Source: an uncultured Chromatiaceae bacterium
GTDB lineage: Bacteria > Pseudomonadota > Gammaproteobacteria > Chromatiales > Chromatiaceae
Direction: 5' to 3'
NCBI GenBank assembly: GCA_937923175.1
Contig: CALALB010000076.1
Span: forward strand, 1-42,681
Length of the DNA stretch: 42,681 bases
In this document: positions 17,325 through 26,398 of the stretch, in pieces
How the letters are laid out: every line of letters starts with the position of its first letter
Numbering within the stretch: position 1 is the first letter of the stretch
Notes under the pieces: generated by a model
The model's input: only the letters and a program-made list of their open reading frames with translations
What the model was told of the DNA's origin: nothing
The model's database searches: none
Translations under genes and position numbers: made by a program

Positions 17325-18893
17325 TCAGCGCGCCAGCGCCAACAGTGCATCGAGATCGAGACAGGATTCGAGATGATCTGCAAGCGCATCAAGCGCCGAC
17401 TCGATGCGGGATTCAAAATCCAAACGCGCCGCCTCGATGCCGAGCTGCCTTAACCAATGGGCGCGAAACCCATCGGAACCGAAGATCCCGTGGATATAGC
17501 TGCCCATGACCCGTCCATCGGCGCTGATTGCGCCCTCGGGGTGGATCCGCCCGCCGCTGTCCTGGAGCCGCAGCCAGGGGCGCGCTGGACCTAGGCTCGT
17601 GGTCTGGCCCATGTGCATCTCATAGCCGCGGACGCGGCAGCCGCTGATCAGATCCAAGGCATCGATCTCGGCAAGCCGCTTTTCCGGACCGATGGTCGTC
17701 TCGAGGTCAAGCAGACCCAGGCCGGCGGTTTCACCTGGCGTACCCTCGATCCCTTGGGGATCGCGCACAATGCGCCCGAGCATCTGCAAGCCGCCGCAGA
17801 TGCCGATCACCCGCCCGCCGCGGCGAACATGGGCGAGTATATCGATATCCCAACCCTGCCGGCGCAAAAGCTCGAGGTCGGCCCGGGTGGCCTTGGAGCC
17901 AGGCAGGATCACGACATCGGTGTCGGCAGGGATCACCTGCCCCGGCTGGATCCAGCGGAGCTCCACGCCGGGTTCGGCAGCCAGGGGGTCGAGGTCATCG
18001 AAATTGGCGACCCGCGACAGACGCGGTACGGCGATCTTCAGGACTCCCTCCTGACTCTCAGCGGGACGTTCCAGGGCCAATGAGTCCTCGGCAGGCAGCC
18101 TAGAGGCGCCCTCGAACCAGCGGATCACCCCGCGAAACGGCCAGCCGGTGATCGCGGTGATGGTTTCACAGGCCGGGGCAAACAGCGAGAAATCGCCGCG
18201 AAACTTGTTGACGATATAGCCGACGACCCGCGCGCGATCGGCCTGATCGAGCAATAGCCAGGTCCCCACCACGGCGGCCATGGTCCCGCCCTTGTCAAGA
18301 TCTCCGAGCACGATGACTGGGACATCGGCGCGCTCGGCAAAATGCATGTTGGTGATGTCGCAGTGCCGCAGATAGACCTCGGCACCGCTGCCGGCACCCT
18401 CGACCAGGACCAGATCGGCCTCGGCAGCCAGCCTTGCGAATGAATCCAAAACCGCCGGCATTAATGAGGGACGCAATTGGTGATAGATGCGCGCCGGCCA
18501 GTTGCCGAGCACCCGCCCCCGCAAAATCACCTGGGAGCCGACATTGCTTTGGGGCTTGAGCAGCACCGGATTCATGTGGATCGAGGGGGAAACGCCGCAG
18601 GCGCGCGCCTGCAGGGCCTGGGCGCGCCCGATCTCGCCGCGCGGCTGGGCTGTCCCATCCGGACCTGGGGGCAGGTCGCTATCAGCCGTGACTGCCGCAT
18701 TGTTGCTCATGTTTTGCGCCTTGAATGGGCGCACAACCAGGCCTCGGCGGGTATAGGCGCGGCATAGCCCTGCCACCACCAGGCTTTTGCCGACATCCGA
18801 GGCCGTGCCCTGGATCATCAGGGCGCGCGCCCGGCGCGGGCCATGTTCGCCGAGCGGGGGAAGTTCAAACGGGAGGGTCGGGAGATCGCTCAT
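17325..18893 (-). CDS. cobQ: Cobyric acid synthase
   Basis: CobQ (CbiP) amidates side chains b, d, e and g of adenosylcobyrinic a,c-diamide using glutamine and ATP, late in cobalamin synthesis. The 522-residue protein has the N-terminal dethiobiotin-synthetase-like ATPase domain ([21 protein letters not shown]-loop at residues 29-37, then [11 protein letters not shown]) and a C-terminal class I glutamine amidotransferase domain with the nucleophile in [12 protein letters not shown] and the histidine in [14 protein letters not shown]. The ATG at 18893 follows GAGG with 7 bases spacing and was preferred to an upstream ATG at 18923. It lies about 170 bp downstream of bchE on the same strand, with two stem-loops between. 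Confidence 0.95.
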   Translation of the reverse strand: MSDLPTLPFELPPLGEHGPRRARALMIQGTASDVGKSLVVAGLCRAYTRRGLVVRPFKAQNMSNNAAVTADSDLPPGPDGTAQPRGEIGRAQALQARACGVSPSIHMNPVLLKPQSNVGSQVILRGRVLGNWPARIYHQLRPSLMPAVLDSFARLAAEADLVLVEGAGSGAEVYLRHCDITNMHFAERADVPVIVLGDLDKGGTMAAVVGTWLLLDQADRARVVGYIVNKFRGDFSLFAPACETITAITGWPFRGVIRWFEGASRLPAEDSLALERPAESQEGVLKIAVPRLSRVANFDDLDPLAAEPGVELRWIQPGQVIPADTDVVILPGSKATRADLELLRRQGWDIDILAHVRRGGRVIGICGGLQMLGRIVRDPQGIEGTPGETAGLGLLDLETTIGPEKRLAEIDALDLISGCRVRGYEMHMGQTTSLGPARPWLRLQDSGGRIHPEGAISADGRVMGSYIHGIFGSDGFRAHWLRQLGIEAARLDFESRIESALDALADHLESCLDLDALLALAR

Positions 18894-18962
18894 GGCTAAA
18901 CCTCGAAGCTGACCTGCGGCCAACCTCGCGGATACGAATCATGTAGTGTCCCAATCATTCAG

Positions 18963-18981
18963 GGGGTACAAGGCGTACCCC
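18963..18981 (-). terminator. Stem-loop between bchE and cobQ
   Basis: GGGGTAC and GTACCCC (18963-18969 and 18975-18981) form a 7-bp stem with a 5-base loop, about 70 bp ahead of cobQ and 80 bp after bchE. No U-run follows. With the second hairpin nearer bchE it may stabilise the bchE 3' end or reduce read-through into cobQ. Confidence 0.35.
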
Positions 18982-19022
18982 TTGGGGCCGAGCGCTCAGG
19001 ATAGCCCCCAGCGAGCGTCTCA

Positions 19023-19050
19023 TTGCGGCTGGCCACCGACCCAGCCGCAA
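19023..19050 (-). terminator. Long perfect hairpin just downstream of bchE
   Basis: Arms TTGCGGCTGG (19023-19032) and CCAGCCGCAA (19041-19050) pair perfectly over 10 bp around an 8-base loop, starting 14 bp after the bchE stop on the minus strand. The following bases are not U-rich, so it may act as an mRNA 3'-end stabiliser or a Rho-assisted terminator and not a classic intrinsic one. Confidence 0.45.
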
Positions 19051-19064
19051 GTGGGTCTCGGAGA

Positions 19065-20792
19065 TCAAGCGCTCTCGTACTGGCGCATCTGGTCCTCAGT
19101 CAGCTGCTCGGTTCCACCGCCACAGGCTTTGGGCGCGGTCCTGGGCTTGCTGTCAGTATCATATTGGCGCATCTGGTCCTCAGTCAGCTGCTCAGTGCCC
19201 CCACCACACGCCTTGGCGCCACCTGCGCAGGCCTGAGGGGCGGCACCAGTCGCACTGATCGCCGGACGCTTGGCCGGCGGGGCCTTCTTCCAGGCGTTGT
19301 GATCCGGGACCAGGATCGGACCCTTGGTCTTGTCATATTCGAAGCGGATGAATTTCTTAAAGAGCGGACCCCAATAGTTCTGCTGACCAAGCTGATAGAA
19401 ACGCCGCTGCATGGCACTCCTTAAGAAGGCCTTGATACAGCCGATCAGATATTTGCGCCGGAAGGGGTCGCGCACCCAGGGATACTGAAACAGCATCCGC
19501 TTCATATAGAAACGCCGATAATTGGCCATGACCCCGTCGAGCAGTTCGGCGCGATCGATGGCATCCGGCTTCATGATCGGGGAAACGAAGTTATATTTGG
19601 AATAGTCGAAGACCTCGACCCGATCGCCCAGCTCGGCAAACATGTCCGAAAACGGCCAGGGGGTATACATCGACCAGTTGGCCATATCGGCGCCCCAGTC
19701 CATGACCATCTGATAGGTCTCTTCCAGGGTCTCGCGGGTCTCATTCTCCAAACCTACGATGAACTGGGCCTCGGTGACGATCCCATTCTTCTGCAACAGC
19801 TGAACCGCCCGTTTATTCTGGGCGACCGTGGTTTCCTTGACGAAACGGTCAAGATTCAATTGGGCCGCGGCCTCGGTCCCAAGCGAGACATGGACCAAAC
19901 CCGCCTTGCGATAGAAAGGCAGAAGCTCCTCATCGCGCATCACATCGGTCACTCGGGTATTGATCCCCCAATGGATCCCTAGATTGCGATCGATGAGCTC
20001 TTGGCAGAAGGCAACGAATTTATTCTTGTTGATGGTCGGTTCCTCATCGGCCAGGATGAAAAAGCCGACCCCATGGACTTTCACCAGCTCCTCAATCTCA
20101 TCGACCATGCGCTTGGGGTTGCGCACCCGATAGTCACGCCAGAATTTCCACTGGGAGCAGAAGCTACAGGTAAAGGGGCAACCGCGCGCCATATTGGGGG
20201 TCGCCACCGGCACGCCCAGGGGGATATAGATATATTTTTTCCAGTCGAGGATCCCCCAGTCTGGCCAGATGGAATCCACATCCTTGATCGAGGGTTCCGG
20301 AGGGGTGGCAACGACCTCGTGATTTTCGTCCAGATAGGCGATGCCATTGATCTGAGCGCGCCCATCCGGCCAGCGCCCAGCATCGACCATGCGCACCAGG
20401 TTCAGCATCACCGCCTCGCCCTCACCGCGGACGATGACATCCACCCAAGGGGCCTCGCTCAAGACCTGCTCATACATAAAGGTCGGATGGATGCCGCCGA
20501 GCACAGTGATCGCCTTGGGGCATTCCTCCTTGGCGATCTGCAACACCCGCTGGGCGGTATAGATCATGGGGGTCATGGCTGTGGTGGCGATGATGTCCGC
20601 CTGGGCCTCGCGGATGGCAGCACGCAATTGTTCATCGTCCAGCCTGTCCACCAGGGCATCGACGAAGTGATAATCTCGATAGCCGCCTGATCGCAAATAA
20701 CCTGCGAGATAGGCAACCCAGGCCGGTGACCAGTTACCTGCGATGTCGGCGGCGCCGGCGCTGTAGTTGGGGTGGACAAAAAGGATGCGCAT
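19065..20792 (-). CDS. bchE: Anaerobic Mg-protoporphyrin IX monomethyl ester oxidative cyclase
   Basis: BchE closes the fifth (isocyclic) ring of bacteriochlorophyll without oxygen, using cobalamin and a radical SAM [4Fe-4S] cluster. The 575-residue protein opens with a B12-binding-type domain ([21 protein letters not shown], then [14 protein letters not shown]) and carries the radical SAM motif C205-x3-C209-x2-C212 (CPFTCSFC). The start follows a GGAG site 6 bases upstream. Unusually, the C-terminus contains a tandem 28-residue duplication (KACGGG...[10 protein letters not shown]) described separately. It is divergent from cobF and upstream of cobQ, placing a cobalamin-dependent enzyme between cobalamin synthesis genes. 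Other class B radical SAM enzymes share the fold, but the N-terminal pattern is characteristic of BchE. Confidence 0.93.
   Translation of the reverse strand: MRILFVHPNYSAGAADIAGNWSPAWVAYLAGYLRSGGYRDYHFVDALVDRLDDEQLRAAIREAQADIIATTAMTPMIYTAQRVLQIAKEECPKAITVLGGIHPTFMYEQVLSEAPWVDVIVRGEGEAVMLNLVRMVDAGRWPDGRAQINGIAYLDENHEVVATPPEPSIKDVDSIWPDWGILDWKKYIYIPLGVPVATPNMARGCPFTCSFCSQWKFWRDYRVRNPKRMVDEIEELVKVHGVGFFILADEEPTINKNKFVAFCQELIDRNLGIHWGINTRVTDVMRDEELLPFYRKAGLVHVSLGTEAAAQLNLDRFVKETTVAQNKRAVQLLQKNGIVTEAQFIVGLENETRETLEETYQMVMDWGADMANWSMYTPWPFSDMFAELGDRVEVFDYSKYNFVSPIMKPDAIDRAELLDGVMANYRRFYMKRMLFQYPWVRDPFRRKYLIGCIKAFLRSAMQRRFYQLGQQNYWGPLFKKFIRFEYDKTKGPILVPDHNAWKKAPPAKRPAISATGAAPQACAGGAKACGGGTEQLTEDQMRQYDTDSKPRTAPKACGGGTEQLTEDQMRQYESA
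19078..19220. repeat. 84-bp tandem repeat in the 3' end of bchE
   Basis: Two copies of a sequence encoding [18 protein letters not shown] occur 84 bp (28 codons) apart, covering roughly residues 527-575. The copies share long identical stretches, including TGGCGCATCTGGTCCTCAGT at 19081 and 19165 on the plus strand, with several silent differences, so the duplication is not brand new. The copies keep the reading frame, and the gene ends in the second, incomplete copy. Confidence 0.9.
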
Positions 20793-20924
20793 CTCAAGCT
20801 CCGGGTTGTTTATTTAGAAGGTCGATGGCAGATACCGCTTCGGGTATCCATACCCTTGCCCTAAAATCCTGAGCATGCGCCAATCGCGCATTTCGATCAA
20901 GACGCAAGACCCTAATCTTAATCG

Positions 20925-21689
20925 ATGAAACAGCTGTATCTGATCGGCATGGGGCCAGGTGACCCTGAATATCTCACTATCCAGGCTGTCGAAACCCTGC
21001 GACGGGTCGATGTCTTTTTTATGTTGGAAAAGGATGGGCGCGGCAAGGACGAGCTGTTGGCGATGCGCCAGGCGATCCTCAAGCGCTATCGCCCCGAGGG
21101 TGGATATCGACTCGTGATCGCCGCAAGTCCCGAGCGTCAGGCGCTGCCAGATGGCTATCAAAAGACGGTGCGCGTCTGGCATGAGACCAAACTAGGGCTT
21201 TTTGAGCGGCTGATCGCAGAGGAGCTCCGCGACGGCGAGCGCGGCGGGCTTTTACTTTGGGGCGATCCGGCGATCTATGACCAGACGGTCTCGCTCATCG
21301 CCGAGCTTGGTGCCCGCCTCCAGGGTCAACTGGAGTTTGCGATCATCCCTGGTATCAGCGCGGTGCAGCTGCTTGCGGCGCGTCACAGGATCCCGCTCAA
21401 CCGGGTCGGCGAGGAGATCCTGATCACCACTGGACGCCAGCTTGCCGAGACCGACCCGGCGCAGATCCATAACGCCTTGGTCATGCTGGATGGCCAGTGC
21501 AGCTTTCAGCGTCTGCTTGGCCAGGACCTTGAGATCTATTGGGGCGGCTATCTGGGCTGTCCGGATGAAACCCTGGTTGCCGGCCAACTTGATGAGGTCT
21601 GGGAATCCCTCGTCCATACCCGGGCGCAGCTGCGCGCTGCCAAAGGCTGGATCATGGATACCTATCTGCTGCGCCGACGCCGGGGTTAG
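20925..21689 (+). CDS. cobF: Precorrin-6A synthase (deacetylating)
   Basis: CobF methylates C-1 of the corrin precursor and extrudes acetate, giving precorrin-6A in the oxygen-dependent (late cobalt insertion) route. The 254-residue protein is a tetrapyrrole methylase, opening with KQLYLIGMGPGDPEYLTIQA and showing GGLLLWGDPAIYDQTVSLI and IIPGISAVQLLAARHRIPLN, the SAM and precursor binding loops. The CobF-specific features I rely on are the VDVFFMLEKDGRGKDELLAMR segment and the length. It lacks other cob genes beside it on this strand. A different methylase of the same superfamily is possible but less likely. It is divergent from bchE over 132 bp. Confidence 0.85.
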   Translation: MKQLYLIGMGPGDPEYLTIQAVETLRRVDVFFMLEKDGRGKDELLAMRQAILKRYRPEGGYRLVIAASPERQALPDGYQKTVRVWHETKLGLFERLIAEELRDGERGGLLLWGDPAIYDQTVSLIAELGARLQGQLEFAIIPGISAVQLLAARHRIPLNRVGEEILITTGRQLAETDPAQIHNALVMLDGQCSFQRLLGQDLEIYWGGYLGCPDETLVAGQLDEVWESLVHTRAQLRAAKGWIMDTYLLRRRRG

Positions 21690-21749
21690 CCCTACCCGCT
21701 GGCCTGCAGGAGACACCCCAGCCAGCTCGGAGGCCGAAGGCCGGGCCTG

Positions 21750-22526
21750 CTAAACGAGGCGGTGAAACAAACGCCGGTAGTTCTCAGCGGTCTGTTCAGC
21801 CAGCTCGCCGAGCCTGAGCCCGCGCAGTTCGGCCAGACAAGCGGCGACATAGGTCAGATATAAAGGGGTATTGGGCTTGCCCCGATGCGGGACCGGGGCT
21901 AGATAGGGGGCATCGGTCTCGATCAGCAGCCGATCCGCGGGTACGCGGCGCGCCACCGCGCGCAGGTTATCGGCATTCCTGAAGGTCAGGATTCCGGAAA
22001 ACGAGAGATAAAACCCCAGATCCAGCCCAGCGCGCGCCATCTCCCAATCCTCGGTGAAACAATGCAAAACACCCCCGACTGCATCCGCGCCTTCCTCCTT
22101 GAGGATACGGATGGTATCGGTCTGGGCCTGGCGGGTATGGACGATCACAGGCTTGTTGCAGGCGCGCGCCGCGGCGATCTGGACCCGAAAACGTCTTTGC
22201 TGCCCCCCGGGCTCGCCTGGCAATCGATAATAATCGAGCCCGGTCTCGCCGATCGCGACCACCCGCGGATCCTGGGCAAGTTCGACTAGGCGACTCAGGC
22301 TTGGTTCTGCCATCTCCTCGGCATTGGGATGTACCCCGACCGCGACATCGATCTCGGGATAGGGATCGACCAGCTGGCGCATCGCTGGATAAGACTCGAG
22401 ATCGATCCCCACACAGAGTAGACGGACGATACCCGAGCTGCGGCAGGCGTCTATCACGCCAGCCAAGCTGCTGGGTCGATCTCCAAGATCCAGACGATCG
22501 AGATGACAGTGCGAGTCGATGAGCAT
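21750..22526 (-). CDS. TatD-family metal-dependent hydrolase / DNase
   Basis: The 258-residue protein has the TatD metal-site pattern: DSHCHLD at the N-terminus, GETGLDYYR, VHTRQA, LHCFTEDW and ETDAPYLAP. These proteins are TIM-barrel hydrolases with 3'-5' exonuclease activity reported for several members. Comparison by memory suggests the YcfH/TatD group, but the exact orthologue is not certain. The ATG at 22526 gives MLIDSHCHLD; a TTG at 22535 would overlap the cysM stop (TTGA) and add three residues, and the sequence does not decide between them. The gene directly follows cysM, suggesting co-transcription. Confidence 0.88.
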   Translation of the reverse strand: MLIDSHCHLDRLDLGDRPSSLAGVIDACRSSGIVRLLCVGIDLESYPAMRQLVDPYPEIDVAVGVHPNAEEMAEPSLSRLVELAQDPRVVAIGETGLDYYRLPGEPGGQQRRFRVQIAAARACNKPVIVHTRQAQTDTIRILKEEGADAVGGVLHCFTEDWEMARAGLDLGFYLSFSGILTFRNADNLRAVARRVPADRLLIETDAPYLAPVPHRGKPNTPLYLTYVAACLAELRGLRLGELAEQTAENYRRLFHRLV

Positions 22527-22531
22527 GGGTT

Positions 22532-23425
22532 TCAATAGGGAAAGACCCCAGTCGAGAGATAGCGGTCACCGCGGTCACAGGCAATCGCAACGATCAGGGC
22601 ATCTTCGACCTCTTGCGCAAGCCGCAGGGCCGCTGCGACCGCCCCGCCTGATGAGACTCCAACGAAGATCCCCTCCTGGGCAGCCAGCTGACGCGCCATC
22701 TCTTCGGCCTCGGCCTGGGAGACGTCGATGAGGCGATCCACCCGGGTTGGGTCATAGATACGCGGGAGATATTCGCTCGGCCAACGGCGAATCCCAGGGA
22801 TGCTTGAACCCTCCTCCGGCTGGACCCCGATGATCTGAACCCTCGGGTTTTGCTCCTTGAGATAGCGCCCAGTGCCCATGATGGTCCCGGTCGTCCCCAT
22901 GGCGCTCACGAAATGGGTGATCTGGCCCTGGGTATCCTGCCAGATCTCTGGACCGGTCGTCTGGTAATGGGCTGCTGGATTGTCAGGATTGGAGAACTGA
23001 TCGAGCCGAAAGCCTTCACCGCGCGCCTCTAGCTCGCCGGCTCGATCGATCGCCACCTCCATCCCACCCTCCTTGGGGGTCAGAATGATCTCGGCGCCAA
23101 AGGCGCGCATGATGGCCCGGCGCTCCAGGCTCATATGCTCGGGCATGATGAGTCTGAGGTGATAGCCTTTGACTGCGGCGATCATCGCCAGGGCAATACC
23201 GGTATTGCCACTGGTGGCCTCGATCAGGGTATCGCCCGGCTTGATCGCGCCGCGCTCCTCGGCGGCGCGGATCATATTGAGCGCGGGGCGGTCTTTGACC
23301 GAACCCGCCGGGTTATTGCCCTCCAACTTCAGCAGGATGGCATTGCTCGTGGTGCCCGGCAGACGTTGCAGGCGCACCAGGGGTGTACGTCCGACCAGAC
23401 CGTCAAGGGTATGTGCACCAGACAT
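22532..23425 (-). CDS. cysM: Cysteine synthase B (O-acetylserine sulfhydrylase)
   Basis: This PLP enzyme makes cysteine from O-acetylserine and sulfide or thiosulfate. The 297-residue protein contains the Schiff-base lysine K44 in NNPAGSVKDRPALNMI, the substrate loop EATSGNTGIALAM, the phosphate-binding GTTGTIMGTGRYL and a late VGVSSGGAVAAAL. The length and the KDRPALNMI context favour CysM over CysK. It heads a pair with tatD and lies 16 bp after the small three-cysteine gene. A thiosulfate-using cysteine synthase fits a sulfur-oxidising phototroph, but that substrate preference is inferred. Confidence 0.92.
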   Translation of the reverse strand: MSGAHTLDGLVGRTPLVRLQRLPGTTSNAILLKLEGNNPAGSVKDRPALNMIRAAEERGAIKPGDTLIEATSGNTGIALAMIAAVKGYHLRLIMPEHMSLERRAIMRAFGAEIILTPKEGGMEVAIDRAGELEARGEGFRLDQFSNPDNPAAHYQTTGPEIWQDTQGQITHFVSAMGTTGTIMGTGRYLKEQNPRVQIIGVQPEEGSSIPGIRRWPSEYLPRIYDPTRVDRLIDVSQAEAEEMARQLAAQEGIFVGVSSGGAVAAALRLAQEVEDALIVAIACDRGDRYLSTGVFPY

Positions 23426-23441
23426 TAGGGCTTACTCTCAT

Positions 23442-23756
23442 TTAGAACCGTTCAGCCGCAACCAGACCGTTTCGCCTCAAAACCTGCTCGACCTTGCGCG
23501 CCGTGCGGATCAACCGTGACAGATCGGCCAAACCTGGCCGCATACCGGCATCCAGGCGCCTTTCCCAATCCAGCAGCTCGCTGTCGAGAAACTCGAGCAG
23601 CTTACGCGAACAACCCTGGCAGTCGCCAGTGCAGAGCTCAGTTTGGCTTAGACCAAAGGGCAGGCGCACCCGGATCTCGCGGAGGGCAGCACGCATCGCC
23701 TCAGCCACATCGGGGCGGCGAGCCTGGATGCTGATTTGGTCGGTCAACTGTGCCAT
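23442..23756 (-). CDS. Small conserved-looking protein with a CxxxCxxC motif
   Basis: I do not recognise this family. The product has 104 residues (108 if the ATG at 23768 is used; neither start has a clear ribosome-binding site). Apart from one short central segment, CTGDCQGC, it is helical and charged with no membrane segment. Its only three cysteines are in that segment, spaced C-x3-C-x2-C, as in metal or iron-sulfur sites. The rest has the look of a coiled helical bundle (LLEFLDSELLDWERRLDAGM, LIRTARKVEQVLRR). It lies 16 bp upstream of cysM on the same strand and about 40 bp from the divergent receptor gene. Coding is supported by the long frame, tight packing and lack of a better alternative frame. 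Confidence 0.7.
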   Translation of the reverse strand: MAQLTDQISIQARRPDVAEAMRAALREIRVRLPFGLSQTELCTGDCQGCSRKLLEFLDSELLDWERRLDAGMRPGLADLSRLIRTARKVEQVLRRNGLVAAERF

Positions 23757-23798
23757 GATTGGACCCATTACCCAGTCTTGTAGACCTTCAAATCCCCT

Positions 23799-26384
23799 AT
23801 GTTTGAACGACTCTCCATCAAAAACCGCTTGCTATTGTATGCCGGGGTTCCGATTCTGGCCCTGTTGGTTTTCACCGTCGCGGCAATCATGCAGCAACTC
23901 GACGAGATTCGAGCGCTGCACCAAACCAAGGCCCTGACTGGTCTGAGTATTGCCCTCGGCGAGGCCGTTCATGAACTGCAAAGGGAGCGCGGCATGTCAG
24001 CCGCTTTCGTGGCAAGCCAGGGCAGCCGCTTTGCTGATCGCTTACCTGCTCAGCATCAGGCTGTAGACAAGCAGATCGAAAAACTCGGCAGCGCACTCGC
24101 TGCTGTCAATGTTTCGCAGCTCTCACCAGAGTATCAACAGCATATCAAACCGGCCATCGCCAGCCTTGAGCAACGAGTCAGTCTGCGCCAACAGGTCGAT
24201 CAGCGCCAGATCCGCACCCGCGATGTCATCCAGAATTACACTGCCCTGATCAAGGCGCTCTTGCAGGCGGCGCTGCGCTCAAGCAATGAAATGACCCAGG
24301 CGCAGTTGGCCCGTTTGACCAATGCCAAAAGCGCCTTGGCCTATTTGAAGGAACATATAGGTCAGGAGCGCGCCTTGCTCTCGGCTGCATTCAGTGCCGG
24401 TCAGATCAGCCAGCAAAACTATGATCTATTCATCAGCCTGCTGAGCGATCAGGAGAATTTCAAGGACCTAGCCATGGCCTTTGCCCCACCCAAACACCAG
24501 GCTGCCCTCAAGGCAGCGCTCGATCACCCGGTGATCCGCGAGGTCGAGGGCATCGAGGCCCTGGTGCGCAACACTGGCCCAAATGCCGAGCTGAGCTATT
24601 CGCCCGAAACCTGGTTTGACCAGATCACGGCCAAGATCGATCGGTTGCGCGGGGTCGAAGAAGGGCTGGGGCGCGACATCCTCGAGATCTCCGAGCAGTT
24701 GTTTGGCCAATCCCAGCGCGCCCTGGTCGTGTCCGGCGCCGTGCTGGGCCTGGTCCTGTTGGTGAGCATCCTGTTCGGTTGGCTTATCTTGCGCAGTATT
24801 CTCAGCCAGATGGGCGGTGAGCTCAGGTTTGCCGTAGAGACCGCGCAGGCAATCGCCGGCGGCAAACTCGATACCGCCATCCCCCTCAGGCAGGGCGATA
24901 CCACCAGCCTACTGGCCTCGATGAAACATATGCAGCAGGAGTTGCGTGCCCGCATCGAGCGCGAGCAACACCTGGCTGCCGAGGCACAGCGGATCCAAAG
25001 CGCCTTGGACAAAGCCACCACTCAGGTCATGGTTGTCGGCCCGGATGAACGGATCCTCTATTTAAATGCTGCCATGAACCGCCTATTGCGTGAGGTCGAG
25101 CCAGAGATCCGCGCTGAGCTTCCCGAGTTCCAGGCTGATCAGCTGCTGGGCAAACCCTGGAGACTGCTGCAGGGACGCACTGATAAGCTGGCGCTTGCCG
25201 CGCTTACCCAAGAGCATGTCGATGAGGTTCACCTCGGGCGCCGCATACTGCGGCGAGTGATCAATCCAGTCGTCGATGGCCAGGGGCAACGGCTGGGGGC
25301 CGTGATCGAATGGACCGACCGCACCAATGAGATACGGGTTGAACAGGAGCTGGCCGCCCTGATCGAGGCGGCGATCCAGGGCGACTTCAGCGCGCGTCTC
25401 GATCTTGCAGGCAAGAGCGGATTCTTTCGGCAATTGAGCGCTGGTTTTAATCAACTCCTCGAGATCATCTCCGCTGGTCTTCATGACCTGGCGCGTGTCC
25501 TGAAGGCCATCGCCGAGGGCGATCTGACCCAGGGGATAGAGCGCGACTATAGCGGCACCTTTGGCGAGTTAAAATCAGCGACCAATACGACCCTGAGGCG
25601 CCTGCGTGAGATCGTCGGCCAGATCCGCGAGGCGAGCACCTCGATCAGCAGCTCCGCCCAGGAGATCGCGGCTGGCAATTCCGATCTCTCCAAGCGGACC
25701 GAATCCCAGGCCCACTCGCTCCAACAAACCGCAAGCGGGATGGAGGAACTCAGTGCAACCGTCAAACAGAATGCCGAAACCGCCCAGCAGTCCAATGCCC
25801 TTGCCCTGATCGCCAATCAACGCATCCAAGACAGCGGCAGGACGGTGCAGGCGGTGGTCGATAACATGAACGCTATCCAGGACTCAAGCCGGCGGATTGC
25901 CGAGATCATCGGGGTCATCGATTCGATCGCCTTCCAGACCAATATCCTGGCCCTCAATGCCGCGGTTGAGGCGGCCCGGGCCGGCGAACAAGGGCGCGGG
26001 TTTGCCGTGGTCGCCGCCGAGGTGCGCAATCTGGCCCAACGCAGCGCCCAGGCGGCGAAAGAGATCAAGCAATTGATCCTCGATTCGATCGATAAGATCG
26101 AGTCAGGGGTCAAACTCGCCCATCAATCCGGTGCTGAAATGGAAGAGGTCGTCGCCCGTTTCCACCAGATTGCCGAGCGGATCACTGAGATTGCCCGGGC
26201 GAGCCTGGATCAGTCGGCTGGGATCGCCCAGATGACCCAGGCCATTACCCAGCTCGATGAAATGACCCAACAGAACGCCGCCCTGGTCGAACAGGCCGCA
26301 GCGGCAACTGAAAGCCTCGAGGAACAGGCGCACGAGCTTGTCCAGGCGGTCTCGCTCTTTCGCCTAGAGCTCAGCTGTCTCTAA
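23799..26384 (+). CDS. Methyl-accepting chemotaxis protein with NIT and PAS domains
   Basis: An 861-residue transmembrane chemoreceptor. After a first membrane helix (about residues 12-32) comes a periplasmic region with the pattern of the nitrate/nitrite-sensing NIT domain (VHELQRERGMSAAFVASQGS), then a second helix near 308-331, a HAMP segment, a PAS domain around 405-505 (VMVVGPDERILYLNAAMNRLL), a second HAMP-like stretch near 560-580, and the signalling domain from about 600. The tip is SIAFQTNILALNAAVEAARA, which contacts CheA and CheW. No CheR/CheB docking pentapeptide ends the protein. Whether the ligand is nitrate or nitrite is unknown. It may co-transcribe with the downstream fliL-like gene. 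Confidence 0.9.
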   Translation: MFERLSIKNRLLLYAGVPILALLVFTVAAIMQQLDEIRALHQTKALTGLSIALGEAVHELQRERGMSAAFVASQGSRFADRLPAQHQAVDKQIEKLGSALAAVNVSQLSPEYQQHIKPAIASLEQRVSLRQQVDQRQIRTRDVIQNYTALIKALLQAALRSSNEMTQAQLARLTNAKSALAYLKEHIGQERALLSAAFSAGQISQQNYDLFISLLSDQENFKDLAMAFAPPKHQAALKAALDHPVIREVEGIEALVRNTGPNAELSYSPETWFDQITAKIDRLRGVEEGLGRDILEISEQLFGQSQRALVVSGAVLGLVLLVSILFGWLILRSILSQMGGELRFAVETAQAIAGGKLDTAIPLRQGDTTSLLASMKHMQQELRARIEREQHLAAEAQRIQSALDKATTQVMVVGPDERILYLNAAMNRLLREVEPEIRAELPEFQADQLLGKPWRLLQGRTDKLALAALTQEHVDEVHLGRRILRRVINPVVDGQGQRLGAVIEWTDRTNEIRVEQELAALIEAAIQGDFSARLDLAGKSGFFRQLSAGFNQLLEIISAGLHDLARVLKAIAEGDLTQGIERDYSGTFGELKSATNTTLRRLREIVGQIREASTSISSSAQEIAAGNSDLSKRTESQAHSLQQTASGMEELSATVKQNAETAQQSNALALIANQRIQDSGRTVQAVVDNMNAIQDSSRRIAEIIGVIDSIAFQTNILALNAAVEAARAGEQGRGFAVVAAEVRNLAQRSAQAAKEIKQLILDSIDKIESGVKLAHQSGAEMEEVVARFHQIAERITEIARASLDQSAGIAQMTQAITQLDEMTQQNAALVEQAAAATESLEEQAHELVQAVSLFRLELSCL

Positions 26385-26398
26385 GGGAATCCCCAGCC

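Noticed and set aside
20793..20924. Possible FNR or PpsR/CrtJ sites in the bchE-cobF gap.
   Set aside because: Only half-sites were found (for example GATCAA); neither TTGAT-N4-ATCAA nor TGT-N12-ACA is complete.
20793..20924. Cobalamin riboswitch upstream of cobF or bchE.
   Set aside because: The gap is only 132 bp, shorter than a typical B12 riboswitch, and I could not see a conserved B12-box arrangement.
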